Assembly: GCA_963575745.1 (NCBI GenBank)
Contig: CAUYUJ010012525.1
Coordinates: 1-64,000, forward strand
Direction of reading: 5' to 3'
From: Prorocentrum cordatum
Lineage: Eukaryota > Sar > Dinophyceae > Prorocentrales > Prorocentraceae
DNA: 64,000 bases
The translations under genes were made by a program, and so were the position numbers. Below the pieces are notes generated by a model. The model was not told the origin of the DNA and did no database searches. It saw nothing but the letters and a program-made list of their open reading frames with translations. Shown here piece by piece: positions 1-9,084 of the stretch. How positions within the stretch are numbered: the first letter of the stretch is position 1; each line of letters starts with the position of its first letter.

Positions 1-239
1 GCGTGCACGCCCTGCGCGCGGCACGGTCGGCCCGCACAGGCCGGCCGTGCCGCGCGCAGGGCGCGGGCTGCGGCCCGATCCGAGGCCGCCGGCAGAGCGG
101 CATGCGCCGCCAGGGCAGCCGCCCGCCGCCGCCCCGAGCGCAGCGCGGCACGTGGCGCGGAGCCTGTCGCCGCCAGCGGCGTGGGCCCGCCGCGGGGGGC
201 GCGCCGCCGCAGCACGAACCGCGCGACGGGGATAAGTTT

Positions 240-272
240 CGAGGAGGAGGAGGAGGAGGAGGAGGAGGAGGA
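240..272. repeat. (GGA)n microsatellite
   Basis: A pure GGA triplet run, the first of about eighteen long GGA or CTC runs in this window. Long reading frames across these runs (poly-Glu, poly-Gly, poly-Arg, poly-Pro, poly-Ser, poly-Leu) follow from the repeat and are not evidence of genes. Positions 1-239 are G+C-rich and open in several frames, with nothing recognised. Confidence 0.9.
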
Positions 273-506
273 TTCGGGAGAAGAGGAGGCATGAGGCATT
301 AGGAGTGAGGAGGCCTCTGCAGGCCCAGAACCGACGAGGAGCGTCGCGGGCAGGCAGCAGGAAAACGTGCCGCCTGCCAGCCCCCGCCCCCCCGCTCCCC
401 TCTCCCCGAGGAGGCGCCCACCCTCCTCCCCGGCAGCAGCGGACTGCGGCCGTTCTCGAGGTGCGATCAGCTTCTGTGTCGTGCATCCCCCGCCTCCCAG
501 CCGCAG

Positions 507-687
507 AGAGGCGTCCAAGAGCGCGGCAGCGCTCGAGGAGCAGGCCAGCCAGGAGGACCAGCGCGCGGCCCGGGCGGGCGAGCTCCTCGCGGGCGCCGAG
601 GGCGCGCTCAGGACCCCCGGGGTGGGCCGCCGCCGTGGCCGCCGCTGGAAGTTCGAGGTTCCAGGACGCAGGCATGATTCGACATGA
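507..687 (+). CDS. Candidate C-terminal exon, Ala/Glu-rich
   Basis: A possible splice acceptor (pyrimidine-rich stretch ending in CAG at 504-506) precedes an open frame that reads EASKSAAALEEQASQEDQRA and then a basic tail, ending in TGA at 685-687. The heptad-like Ala/Glu/Gln pattern suggests a helix or coiled coil. No family is recognised. The frame is better than its shadows because charged and hydrophobic residues alternate, but it is short and no upstream exon can be assigned. From 688 to 840 the DNA becomes A+T-richer and holds nothing recognisable. Confidence 0.3.
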
Positions 688-848
688 ACATAAAAAGTGG
701 CATAAACAAAAAAGGGAGCAAACATATAAAAAATGACATGCACAACAATTATCCCGGCAAAGCAACCTAACAGCGATGTGTAGAAGCATATCTGGAAGCA
801 TTGCCCTTGAGATTCATGTAGGAGTCCTGTTGTAGAATTCTGGTGTAA

Positions 849-1063
849 TCGCAGTCGCAGTCGCAATCGCAATGGCAGTTGCATTGGCAACGGCAGTCGC
901 AGTCGCAGCCTCAGCCTCAGCCTGCCTCAGCCTCAGCCTCAGCCTGCATCAGCCTCAGCCTGCATCAGCCTCAGCCTCAGCCTCAGCCTCAGTCTCAGCC
1001 TCAGCCTCAGCTTGAGCCTGCCTCAGCCTCAGCCTGCCTCAGCCGCAGCCTCAGCCTCAGCCT
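849..1063. repeat. CAGCCT hexanucleotide tract
   Basis: An imperfect tandem array of CAGCCT with CAGTCG and CATCAG variants. It grades into the longer-period minisatellite that follows. Confidence 0.85.
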
Positions 1064-1206
1064 CAGCGGTGTGTTCCCCATAGTCACTGGCGGCGCTGGG
1101 GGCCTCAGCATCAGCCTCAGTGGTGGATTCCCCATAGTCACTGGAGGCGCTGGGGGCCTCAGCCTCAGCCTCAGTGGTGCGTTCCCCATAGTCACTGGCG
1201 GCGCTG
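1064..1206. repeat. Minisatellite, unit about 60 bp, three copies
   Basis: Three copies of a unit containing GTTCCCCATAGTCACTGG followed by a GCGCTGG block and joined by CAGCCT hexamers. The copies differ at only a few positions, so the array is young. Confidence 0.85.
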
Positions 1207-1560
1207 GTTGAAAATGTGGCCCAGGAATGGAGTTCTGGGAACTCGAAGAGCACGAAGTGGCCTACAGTTGGCTCCGGGCATTGAGAATGTGGCCCGGGAA
1301 TGGAGTTCTCGGAACTCGAAGAGCACGAAGTGGCCTACAGTTGGCTCCGGGTATTGAAAATGTGGCCCGGGAATGGAGTTCTGGGAACTCGAAGAGCACG
1401 AAGTGGCCTACAGTTGGCTCCGGGTATGAAAATGTGGCCCGGGAATGGAGTTCTGGGAACTCGAAGAGCACGAAGTGGCTTACAGTTAGTTCCAGGCATT
1501 GAGAATGTGGCCCAGGAATTGAGTTCTGGGACCTCGAAGACCACGAAGTGTGCACTGTTT
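1207..1560. repeat. Minisatellite, unit about 72 bp, five copies
   Basis: Five head-to-tail copies of a unit that starts near GAAAATGTGGCCCGGGAATG and contains AACTCGAAGAGCACGAAGTG. The last copy is the most diverged. Both strands are open in several frames only because the unit length is divisible by three. Confidence 0.9.
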
Positions 1561-1639
1561 GCTTAAAACGACTTCCGCGGATTCTCCCCGGATCCTGCCC
1601 GGACCTCCCCGGGGAGTCATGATGCTTTCTTTTGAGACC

Positions 1640-1775
1640 ATTAGAAACCTATCAGTCTTCGCTGTTCGGTAAAAACACGCACGAAACCGAAAAATGCACG
1701 GGAAATGGACGTCCGAGCGATGGCGAGGGGGGCCCCAGCGCCGATCCGAGAAATCCGCGCGGACCTCCGAGTTTT
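1640..1775. repeat. Dispersed repeat, copy 1
   Basis: This stretch shares blocks with 11,735-11,960: AAAAACACGC, a GAAGCCGAA-like block, GGACGTCCGAGCGA-like and CCGCGC-GATT-like blocks in the same order. Shorter similarity is seen near 13,765-13,800. It is a dispersed repeat of unknown class; the ends were not resolved. Confidence 0.45.
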
Positions 1776-1800
1776 TATGTTTATGCCACTTTTTGTTCCC

Positions 1801-2130
1801 CTACTAGGCCTCCTAGATGGGGTCGGAGCAGAAGGGGTCGGAGGATCGCGCCGCATCGCCGATGCGGCTCGATGTGCAGGCCGATGTGCTTCACGTCGAC
1901 GTCGCCGATGCATCGCCGGTGCATCGCCGATGCGCCGATGTATCCCCGATGCATTGCCGATGCATCGGCGATCCTTCTCCTCCTCCTTCTCCTCCTCCTC
2001 CACCTCCCCCTTCTCCTCCTCCTCCTCCTCCTCCTCCTCCTCCTCCTCCTCCTCCCCCTCCTCCCCCTCCTCCCCCTCCTCCTCCTCCTCCTCCTCCTCC
2101 TCCTCCTCCTCCTCCTCCTCCTCCTCGTCG
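1801..2130. mobile_element. Family B inverted-repeat element (B1) with CTC expansion
   Basis: The left end, TAGGCCTCCTAGATGGGGTC, matches the family B terminal repeat. It is followed by the CGATGCATCG-rich interior typical of the family, seen also at 23,346, 37,936, 50,730 and 55,976. The right side from 1,973 is replaced by a CTC run of about 155 bases, and no right terminal repeat is visible. It is therefore a truncated copy or one whose right arm was overrun by the triplet expansion. Confidence 0.65.
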
Positions 2131-3170
2131 TGGTCGAGGCTGGCCGTGGCCAGAAACATGTCCCCTCGCTCCTTAGTTGGCGCTACTCATGGTAGCACGA
2201 CGGCGGTGGTCGACGCTGGCGTCCCGCCGCCACGACAGGCGCGGCTTGCAAACAGGCCAGGATGAACCCAGAGTGCGAAGGCAGATTTGGGGCGTACCCT
2301 CAGGATCCTCGATCAAGGTCAATGGATGGGTTCTGTCGTGCGCACGAGCGCGCGGTGTTGTCGGGAGCACACTGCGTGGGAGGGGGGGCCTGGCACTGTG
2401 GCCCTCTCCCCCATGTGACGACACGGGGTTTGAGCCAGACGGTCATTGAGGCGAGTGGAGGGACCAGGATGAACAGTAAGAGGATGAAAGACGAGAAGGA
2501 GAGCAGGAACAGGAACGAGAGAGGAGGGAGGAGACGGTCAAGAGAAGGAAGTAGTACTCAGAGCAGAGGAGTGAGGGAGGATGGGGGAGTGGGGAGGAGA
2601 GGGAAGATCAGCAGTGGACGACGAGGCGGAGGAGGAGGAGGACGGGGGAGGAGACGCCACGGGCGTGGCGCCCCCCCCCCCCCCCCATTGGCTCGGGATG
2701 GCTCCCGGCGCGCTGGGACTGCAGGCGCCACGATCCCGCCGAGAGGCGCGAGAGGTGCGCGGATCTCGCGGCGCCCCCGACGCCCCGAGGCCTGCGGGTT
2801 CGCCCGCGGGGGCGCCCGAGCACTCGCGTCTCGCGCGCGCGCCGCGGTCAGGGCTGGAGCGCTGCCCTCCTCCAGGGGGGGGACAGCGCTCGTCGCGGGG
2901 CGCGGGGCGCGGGGCTCGCGGAGCCGCGAGGGGCGGCTGCACGGCAAGCTCTCAGACATGTGGTGACGGCCAGTCTCGGTCACCCGGGCGAGGAAGGGGG
3001 AGGGAGGGAGGGGGCAGGGAGGAGCGAGAAGCGAGAAGCGAGGAGGGAAGAGATAGAGAAGAGAGGACGCAGGATAGAGGAGGGATGCGGGAGGAGGGTG
3101 GAGAAAGAGCAAGGCGGATGATACGGAAGACGGGGAGGCAAAGCAGGAGGAGGAGGAGGAGTAGGAGGAG
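2131..3170. other. Unassigned G+C-rich and GA-rich DNA
   Basis: Purine-rich, low-complexity sequence. Reading frames here are long in all phases but have skewed composition (Arg, Gly, Glu, Ser). No exon with balanced residue use was found before 3,170. Confidence 0.5.
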
Positions 3171-3174
3171 GAAG

Positions 3175-3375
3175 TGGAGGAGAAAATGCGCGAATCTCCC
3201 CGCCCAGAGGACGCTGGAGGAGACGAGGGTGGTGTTCCTGAGTCAGATTGCGGAGAGCGCTCCGGAGCTCCTGGACGCCCTCGTGCCCGAGCGACCGGAC
3301 AGCGGCGAGGGGGGGAGTGGGAAGTTTAACCGCATGCCGATGATAATAAAGGGACACCCCCCCTTCACTGTTTAG
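3175..3375 (+). CDS. Candidate C-terminal exon, acidic
   Basis: The end of an open frame that runs in from the GA-rich region reads RVVFLSQIAESAPELLDALV followed by PERPDSGEGGSGKFNR, with stop TAG at 3,373-3,375. The last 55 residues have a mixed, protein-like composition unlike the repeat-derived part upstream, which suggests a real exon start near the end of the GA run. No family is recognised. Just after the stop the DNA turns A+T-rich, as a 3' untranslated region or spacer would. Confidence 0.35.
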   Translation, partial: WRRKCANLPAQRTLEETRVVFLSQIAESAPELLDALVPERPDSGEGGSGKFNRMPMIIKGHPPFTV

Positions 3376-4020
3376 AGTTGATTATCGTCGCCCTATACAA
3401 AATTCAAATTGGGCGGCGAGCGCTGAGGCCGAACTTCATTATCAGCTCGAAACGCTATGTTGAGATAGCAACATCAAGCGATGTTGATATAGCAACATCA
3501 AGCGAAGCGATCACACTTTTTCAGGATGTGTCAAGCGAAACCAATAATTTTGGGAGGCTTTTTCTTTTTATTTATAATTTTTATTATCTTCCTTTTCATA
3601 TATGTATCTATCCCCGCGCGCGCCTGAACTTTTTTATCTCTGGGGTTGATTATCCATGGAAAGGGGAGCACATGAGCTACCTACATGAGCACTTAAAAAA
3701 TCAATTTTCATAAAGCGTTTGTAAATTAAAATTGATAGATTTGGAACTTTCCATTTTTCCGTTCTTCTTCTCTTCTTATTCTTCTCATCTTCTTCTCTTC
3801 TTCTTCTCTCCAGCGAGATAAGCCATTGTTGAGGATATTTCTATGAAAACTAAACGCCAAGGATGTCTCAAAACGTGCTCGGCTTGGTCTCCTCTTGATC
3901 ATCTCTTACTTCGAGATTATGCTGAGCTCTGCTGGGCTACTTTTATTATCTCTCCCTGAACCCCGAACTTTATTATCCCCTAGTGTTTATTCTCACGGGC
4001 ATGAGGTTAGTTCACCGAAG
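3376..4020. other. A+T-rich island flanked by a short direct repeat
   Basis: About 650 bases of clearly lower G+C than the surroundings. It carries a 17-base direct repeat (ATAGCAACATCAAGCGA, twice near 3,464-3,505) and T-rich tracts. A near-identical 15-mer, CCGAACTTCATTATC and CCGAACTTTATTATC, occurs near both edges (about 3,431 and 3,961). No protein family is recognised in the 111-codon frame inside it. It could be an inserted element or an untranslated region. Confidence 0.45.
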
Positions 4021-4055
4021 GGAGCGCGAAGAATACCGCGTTTGAGGGCGATCTT

Positions 4056-4199
4056 GAAGGAGGAGGAGGAGGAGGAGGAGGAGGAGGAGGAGGAGGAGGA
4101 GGAGGAGGGAGGAGGAGGAGGAGGAGGAGGAGGGAGGAGGAGGAGGAGGAGGAGGAGGAGGAGGAGGAGGAGGAGGCGGAGGAGGAGGCGGAGGAGAAG
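4056..4199. repeat. (GGA)n microsatellite
   Basis: About 145 bases of nearly pure GGA with a few GGC interruptions at the right end. Confidence 0.9.
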
Positions 4200-4346
4200 C
4201 GAGCGAGCAGCAGCCGAGAGGCAGTTGGGTCGGGCGCCCGGTAGGGCGGGGCAAGTCCCCCAACCTCGGGGGCCAATGCTTGGAGCGCGGGGCCCGCAGC
4301 CGTCCGTTCTGCACACGGTTCGGATGCGGAGGAGGGGAGCCTGCAA

Positions 4347-4468
4347 GCTCCCAGCAGCGGCGGGACGCCAAGGCCACCACGGTCGAGGCCTGGAAATTCG
4401 GAGAGTCCGGGGACGTCCACGAACCCGTGCAGAAGCAGCTGGGTGCGCCCAACAGTAGGGTATCCTAG
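4347..4468 (+). CDS. Candidate C-terminal exon, hydrophilic
   Basis: The frame reads DAKATTVEAWKFGESGDVHE and PVQKQLGAPN, then stop TAG at 4,466-4,468. It uses Lys, Glu, Trp and Val as real proteins do, unlike the repeat-derived frames beside it. A CCCAGCAG block just upstream could act as the splice acceptor. The function is unknown and no neighbouring exon can be linked with confidence. Confidence 0.4.
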
Positions 4469-5290
4469 GGGCCAGTTCGGCTGCAATCCCGAAGGGCTCA
4501 AGAACGACGGCACGTGCCGCGACGCTGCACCTGCCCTCGGCAGGATTTTGATATGGGTGACGGGGATGAAGCACCACTCCGTCCGTAGCGAAGAAAAATG
4601 GCAAATAATCAACAAGTTGAAATGATTACCGTGGACCGTCCTGCGCTCTGGCTATCCGGAGCATCAGGCTGGGGCATCGTCTTGACGTTCAAACACCAGG
4701 ACTTCTGGATTCCTTGAGGCCGTTCCAACAATTCGCGCACGCCAAACAGAGGAGGAGTTATAGGAGGATGAAAAGGAGGATACATACGAGGATGATAAGA
4801 CGGACCTCGTACTCTTCCACCCTGTTCTCATTCAGCCAGTCCTCCTCCCTCATCTCCCCCTCTTCCTCCCTTCTCCCTCCTGCTCCCGTCTCCGAGCAGT
4901 GCTGCTTCTATTGTCGCAGTCGGCCGCTGACGTCTTCGCTCAAGCTTTGCCCCCGAGGATGCCTGTGGTCCCTCCTCCGTGGGCAGTCGGCGTGGTCACC
5001 CAGCTCGCGCACGGGGTGTCTTTCTGGCCGGGTCCGGCGGCTGCTCCGCCGTGTCCGAGCTGCCCGGCCTGCCAGTGGCGTCTGCCCAGCGGTGCCGCCT
5101 GGCCCCGCGTGCCGTGGGCCCCCGAGACGGGCCTCGCGCGCCGCCCGTCGACACGCCGAGGGCTGGGCCCCCCCCCGCCCCGCCGGCCGCGGCGGCCTGG
5201 CTCGCCTCCGTGCTGGCCCTGGTGGTCGGCTTGGCCCTCGGGCAGAGCAGCTGTGCTGCAGATGGGCTGCTGCGGCCGCCGCCGCCGTGC
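4469..5290. other. Unassigned sequence
   Basis: No exon, repeat family or RNA gene recognised. From about 4,900 the G+C content is extreme and all frames stay open by composition. The 357-codon minus-strand frame covering 4,940-6,013 has no recognisable domain and is not called. Confidence 0.5.
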
Positions 5291-5299
5291 CTTAGAGGG

Positions 5300-5480
5300 C
5301 CCTGGAAACGACGGGGCCGTTTTTCTACCGGCTCCGTTTTGCCGTTTTTGTTTTGCCGGTTCCGACGCCGTTTTTGTTACCGGTTCCGTCGCCGTTTTTT
5401 GACCGGTTCCAGCTCCGGCTCCAATCCTGGAGCCGTTTTTTGCAGTTTCCAGTCGCCGTTTTTTGCCGTTTCCATTTTCA
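5300..5480. repeat. Degenerate GCCGTTTTT minisatellite
   Basis: Roughly eight degenerate copies of a 20-25 base unit built on GCCGTTTTT and ACCGGTTCC. It is strongly strand-asymmetric, with T runs on the plus strand. Confidence 0.7.
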
Positions 5481-5727
5481 AGGGACATTATAAGAAACGG
5501 CGAAACAACGGCCCTGCCGCTTCCGGGGCCCACAAAGGCCTCACCTGCCCGATGCAAAACAGGTGGCCTGCCCGATGTAATCGCGCGGTGGCGGGCCCCC
5601 CTGCTGCGCTGTGGCACCAGCGCTGGCTGATGGGCCAGGTGGTGCCCTGTCCGACTGACGCCATCCCTCGTGTCGCCCGGCCGCCTGGTACCACTGGGAA
5701 GCGGTCGACGCGGCGTCGGAGGACACC

Positions 5728-5987
5728 ATGAGCAGTGCGATGGGCCGACCGGCTCGCGCCCCGGCCGCCGGGCGTTACCGTTGGGAGGACCTACCGCTTC
5801 GGCACAGCGCCGACGCCGACGCCGCGGCGCGGCGGTGCCACCTGCGGCGCCATCCTGGGGCGGCAACTGCTGGCTATACTGTCTTCGAGCCGTGCCCCTG
5901 GGCGGCGCCTGCAGCCGCCGCCGCCCTCCTGGCGGCGGCCACGGCCCCCGCGCCGGCGGGCGCGCCTCCAGCGGCGGGGGCCATGGT
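5728..5987 (+). CDS. Candidate Ala/Pro-rich exon upstream of element A1
   Basis: An open frame from ATG 5,728 ends in an Ala/Pro-rich stretch (APAPAGAPPAAGAMV) exactly where a family A element begins. On the far side of the element the DNA stays protein-like and leads into the exon at 6,160-6,560. Whether the two sides belong to one protein depends on a one-base uncertainty at the element boundary. No domain is recognised. Confidence 0.3.
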
Positions 5988-6151
5988 TCAGGAGGGGAAA
6001 AACACACAGACACAATTAATCGTCGATTCCCCAGAAAATATGGGAAAATATGAGAAGTGGGAAGGAAGACAAAAACCCAGAAAATATAGGAAAATATGGA
6101 GAATCTTTTTGTTTTTTTGTGTATTTATTTGTGTGTCCTTGGGCCCCTTCA
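5988..6151. mobile_element. Family A element (A1)
   Basis: Begins TCAGGAGGGGAAAAACACAC, contains two GAAAATATGGGAAAATATG-type blocks around an AAACCCAGAAAATAT block, and ends GTGTGTCC..GGGCCCCTTCA. These features are shared with copies at 10,635, 11,365, 24,740, 33,831, 35,109, 38,358 and 52,496. The A+T-rich body stands out sharply from its host DNA. The duplication here is weak (GGT on both sides at most). Confidence 0.85.
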
Positions 6152-6159
6152 ACGGTGCC

Positions 6160-6560
6160 GGCCGCCGCGGCCGCCCCGCCCGCTGCGCCCACGGCCAGTG
6201 GAGGACTATGCGCAGGTGGTGAACTACCTGGCGACGCTGCTTCAGCACGACCCGGTTCAGAGCCCCACATCATCAGGGGTAACTCGGGTCAGGGATAACT
6301 CGGGTTCGTTTTTCGGGAATCCAAACCCGAGTTACCCCGGACCCGAGTTACCCCGGATAACTCGGGCGTCCAGAGCCCCACATCATCAGGGGTAACTCGG
6401 GTCAGGGCTAACTCGGGTTCCTTTTTCGGGAATCCAAACCCGAGTTACCCCGGACCCGAGTTACCCCGGATAACTCGGGCGCCCAACCGGTGGACGGCGA
6501 GAACATTCGGCCCGTGGAGCTGATGTTCCTGCGCCTCCACCAGACCACCGGGTTCTGCTG
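6160..6560 (+). CDS. Exon of unknown protein split by satellite insertion
   Basis: Left of the insertion the frame reads VEDYAQVVNYLATLLQHDP. Right of it, in another phase, it reads DGENIRPVELMFLRLHQTTG. Removing 235 bases (S1a plus one copy of its CCGGT duplication) joins the two in frame. The joined sequence has regular hydrophobic spacing typical of helices, unlike the surrounding low-complexity frames. The family is not recognised. Because 235 is not a multiple of three, the protein can only be made if the insertion is removed from the RNA. Confidence 0.5.
6257..6486. mobile_element. S1 mobile satellite, two units (S1a)
   Basis: Two tandem copies of a unit of about 114 bp beginning AGAGCCCC and ending GGGCGCCC, flanked by the 5-base duplication CCGGT (6,252-6,256 and 6,487-6,491). 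Each unit is a near-palindrome: GGGGTAACTCGGGTC near its start pairs with GACCCGAGTTACCCC near its end, and an inner pair surrounds a TTCGTTTTTCGGGAA loop. It interrupts an exon. Confidence 0.8.
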
Positions 6561-6680
6561 CAGCGACAAATCCGCGAGCGCGCGAGGGGCGCCTGAGGAG
6601 GTCGGCTCGCAGCAGACGAGCAGGCGGCCTTTGGCGCGATCGGGCCGAGGCCAGGCCCACAGCGTCGCCGCAGCCACTGC

Positions 6681-6821
6681 AGGAGCGCGAAGGCGGAGCT
6701 CGAGCGGGACGCCGCCCTCGCCGAGAGCCCACCGGTCGCGCGCGAGGCCCGCGAGGCGCTGGGATCGACTGCCCCCCCAGGTGTCTCCCTGGCCTGGAGG
6801 GGGAGAAGCGTGCTATATTGA
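6681..6821 (+). CDS. Candidate C-terminal exon, helical
   Basis: After a CACTGCAG acceptor-like site the frame reads SAKAELERDAALAESPPVAR, then EAREALG, and stops with TGA at 6,819-6,821. The alternating Glu/Arg/Ala/Leu pattern suggests a coiled coil. It may be the 3' exon of the gene whose exon lies at 6,160-6,560, but the splice phase was not proven. Confidence 0.4.
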   Translation, partial: RSAKAELERDAALAESPPVAREAREALGSTAPPGVSLAWRGRSVLY

Positions 6822-7301
6822 GGGTGCTCGGGGCGCCCCAGCGCCGCCGAGAATGTTTGACAGGGGCGTGGACAGGGATGTGTTGCTTTCCCCGCGGCGT
6901 CCTTCGCCTCGCCAGGGCCGCCCGCGCGCGGGCTCTCGCGCGGCTGGCGGCAGGAAGCCAGCCGTCGGCAGCGACTGCAGGCCGACATTCTCTGGCGCGC
7001 AGAGAGGCCGCGCGCGACCGATCCTGGCGGAGCCGCCGTAGCTCCGCGCACCGCCACGGATCGGCCGAGCCCTGCGCGGCAGCGCGTGCGTGCTCACGTC
7101 GATGTTCCCGTCTCTTCTTTGGGGCCGCCCCCCAGGAACTCTTTCGCGGGCGGCAGCTCTCCAGGCGCCGCGCCTGGTGGGGGTCCCGTCGGCTACGGCG
7201 CCGCCCGCGTTCCCCTCCCCGCGGGCGGGCCCGCCGCGATTCCTCCTCGCCGGGCTCTTTGGGGACCTGTCGGGGAAAGCAAGGTCGCGTGCTTCCCAGA
7301 C
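6822..7301. other. Unassigned G+C-rich DNA
   Basis: No repeat or gene recognised. Frames are open in all phases through composition. Confidence 0.4.
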
Positions 7302-7475
7302 CACCGACGTCATGATTTTTTCATGACGCGACCCCCAGAGGTCCGGACCCCTTCCCTGGGACCGGTTTTTCATCCCGAGTCGTTTTTTGACGGTCCCGAG
7401 GCCCGGTAAGGGCCCCCGGGGGCCGAAAATGTAGAAAAACCTCCCGTCGTGATTTTTTCACGACCCGAGGGGGTC
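7302..7475. repeat. Pair of short hairpins, possible small element
   Basis: Two related hairpins, GTCATGATTTTTTCATGAC (about 7,309-7,327) and GTCGTGATTTTTTCACGAC (about 7,447-7,465), sit about 140 bases apart. The outer flanks are related as inverted repeats (CGACCCCCAGAGG against CCGAGGGGGTC). It may be a small foldback element; duplicated target bases were not identified. Confidence 0.45.
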
Positions 7476-7965
7476 TGGGTTTGTCGAGGCGCAGGTGTTC
7501 GGCGCCGCTCGAGGAAACTCGATGCGCCCGGGGCCCGCCGCTCCTCCGCCGATGGCCCGCCGTCGGCGGCCCGCCGCCTCGGTGCGCTGCTGCCGGCGAC
7601 GGGGCGCCTCCTCGGGCAGACCCGCCGGGTCGCGCCGGGGCCGGGCGCCGGCCGACGGCTCGTCGCAGGGCCGCGGGCCCCTTTTGAGCGACCCGCTCGC
7701 GGGCGGCTCCAGGCGCTCGCGGCCGCTGCCGCCGAGGGCGGAGCCCGCGGGCGCGCGGGAGGCCCGACGGGTCGAGGGCCCCCGCGGGGCGCCTGCCCCT
7801 GCCCGCGGCCGCGGCCTCGGAGCCCCAGTCGGGCCTGGCCCTCCTGGCGGCGAGGGCGCCCCGCGCGGGGTGTCGGGGGCGGCGCGTCTGGGGCGGGCAG
7901 TCCAGCTTGCGGCGGCCCGCCCGACCGCGGCGAGCGTGGGGCTGCTCCGAGGGGTTTCCGTCTAG
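7476..7965. other. Unassigned G+C-rich DNA, probably partly intron
   Basis: Extreme G+C with all frames open. The right end (GGGGTTTCCGTCTAG) looks like the acceptor of the exon at 7,966. Confidence 0.35.
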
Positions 7966-8112
7966 GCGAAGACGCAGGCCCGGCGCGTCCTCAGCCCATT
8001 CTGCCAGACAGAGGCCGCCGCCGGACTCGGAGAAGGGGAGTGGGACGAGCTGACCTCCAGCCCGATGGAGATCATGTCCACCGAGGGCGGCTCCCCTAGC
8101 GCTGGCGAGTAG
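7966..8112 (+). CDS. C-terminal exon of an unidentified acidic protein
   Basis: Following a TTTCCGTCTAG acceptor, 48 codons read AKTQARRVLSPFCQTEAAAG, LGEGEWDELTSSPMEIMSTE and GGSPSAGE before stop TAG at 8,110-8,112. The residue mix (Trp, Met, Ile, Glu, Asp) and codon-like G/C third positions make this one of the clearer exons in the window. The acidic Ser/Glu tail ends like a cytosolic or nuclear protein. The rest of the gene was not traced upstream through the G+C-rich DNA. Confidence 0.6.
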   Translation, partial: AKTQARRVLSPFCQTEAAAGLGEGEWDELTSSPMEIMSTEGGSPSAGE

Positions 8113-8551
8113 CTCCTTTTGTTCCTGGCGTCGGCCCGGCTGGGGGCGGTCGCAGGCCCATCCGCCGCCGGCGCCTCCGGGGCCGGCGCCGCGCCGCCCC
8201 GTCAGGTGGCTGCCTCCCGCTGCCCTGCGACGCGGTAGCCCTGCTGGCTGTCGCGGCCATCGGGCGCAGGCCCTGGCTGTGCTTATGATGATGGAGCTGC
8301 GTCCACGGCCGGCGGAGCTTCTCTTGCTCTGACGTGGAGACGTGGTGGCGAGTAACCTCTATGGAGCTCGCGAGCGGGTGGTCGCGATCCTTCCGCGCCC
8401 GTGTGGGACGCGGGCCCCGTCGACAACCCAGGAGCTCGACCAGGCGATCGTGTCCGACGCCCCCCAGCAATGATTAGGCCCTCGCGGGCGCGCTGGGTCC
8501 GCTGGGCCGAGAGCATCCAGCAGCGGCGAAGCGTCTTGGCTCGCCTGTTAC
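8113..8551. other. Unassigned, possible further coding fragment
   Basis: A plus-strand frame near 8,334-8,472 reads DVVASNLYGARERVVAILPR, and the opposite strand reads a comparably plausible frame, so no call is made. Confidence 0.3.
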
Positions 8552-8724
8552 CATAGGCCCACCAAATAATGTTTTAATAACCTTTTTTTTGGACTGTCCG
8601 AAATGTTCTTAGAACATGTATGGCTGAGACTGGCTTTGTTTTTGCGCATCGGCCCGCGTGCTAAGAACATTGCTTTTGTTGTAAGAGCATTTTCGGGTTC
8701 CAAGAACACGTCGTGGTAGGCCTA
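8552..8724. mobile_element. Family H inverted-repeat element (H1)
   Basis: The ends are inverted repeats built on CTATAGGCCTACCA plus TGTTCTTAG; the left arm is degenerate (CCATAGGCCCACCA). The palindrome TGTTCTTAGAACA lies inside. A second copy is at 13,511-13,683, and similarity continues about 30 bases past the right end in both (GGAATGCC-GGACGGTCGGT). Confidence 0.6.
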
Positions 8725-9084
8725 TAGGAATGCCAGGACGGTCGGTTCCTGCTCAAGAGCAGGGCGGCTGCGTGCGACTCGACCTCGCGCGCCACCCTGC
8801 GCCAAGCCCTGGACGGGGCAGCTGCCGCGCGGCGCCTAGGGCCGCTGGGCCGGCACGCGGGTGCGAGCGTGGACTTCGCGACGGGGGCTTGGCGCCTGCA
8901 GGAGACCCAGCGTCGCGGGCGCTGGCGGTCATTGCGCAGCCTGCGGCGGCGCGAGCGCGGCGGGCGCTTGACCGAGCTGCCGCGCCGACTACCGCGAGAC
9001 GCGTGACGGGCGCCGGCCACCCCCGCGCAGGAACTGTCCGACGTACTCCGCGGGAGGCGCTTGCCCTCGCTGGGCCGCTGACAG

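Noticed and set aside
4940-6013. 357-codon minus-strand frame
   Set aside because: G+C content above 70% makes stops rare. The frame crosses a minisatellite and the boundary of element A1 and has no recognisable domain.
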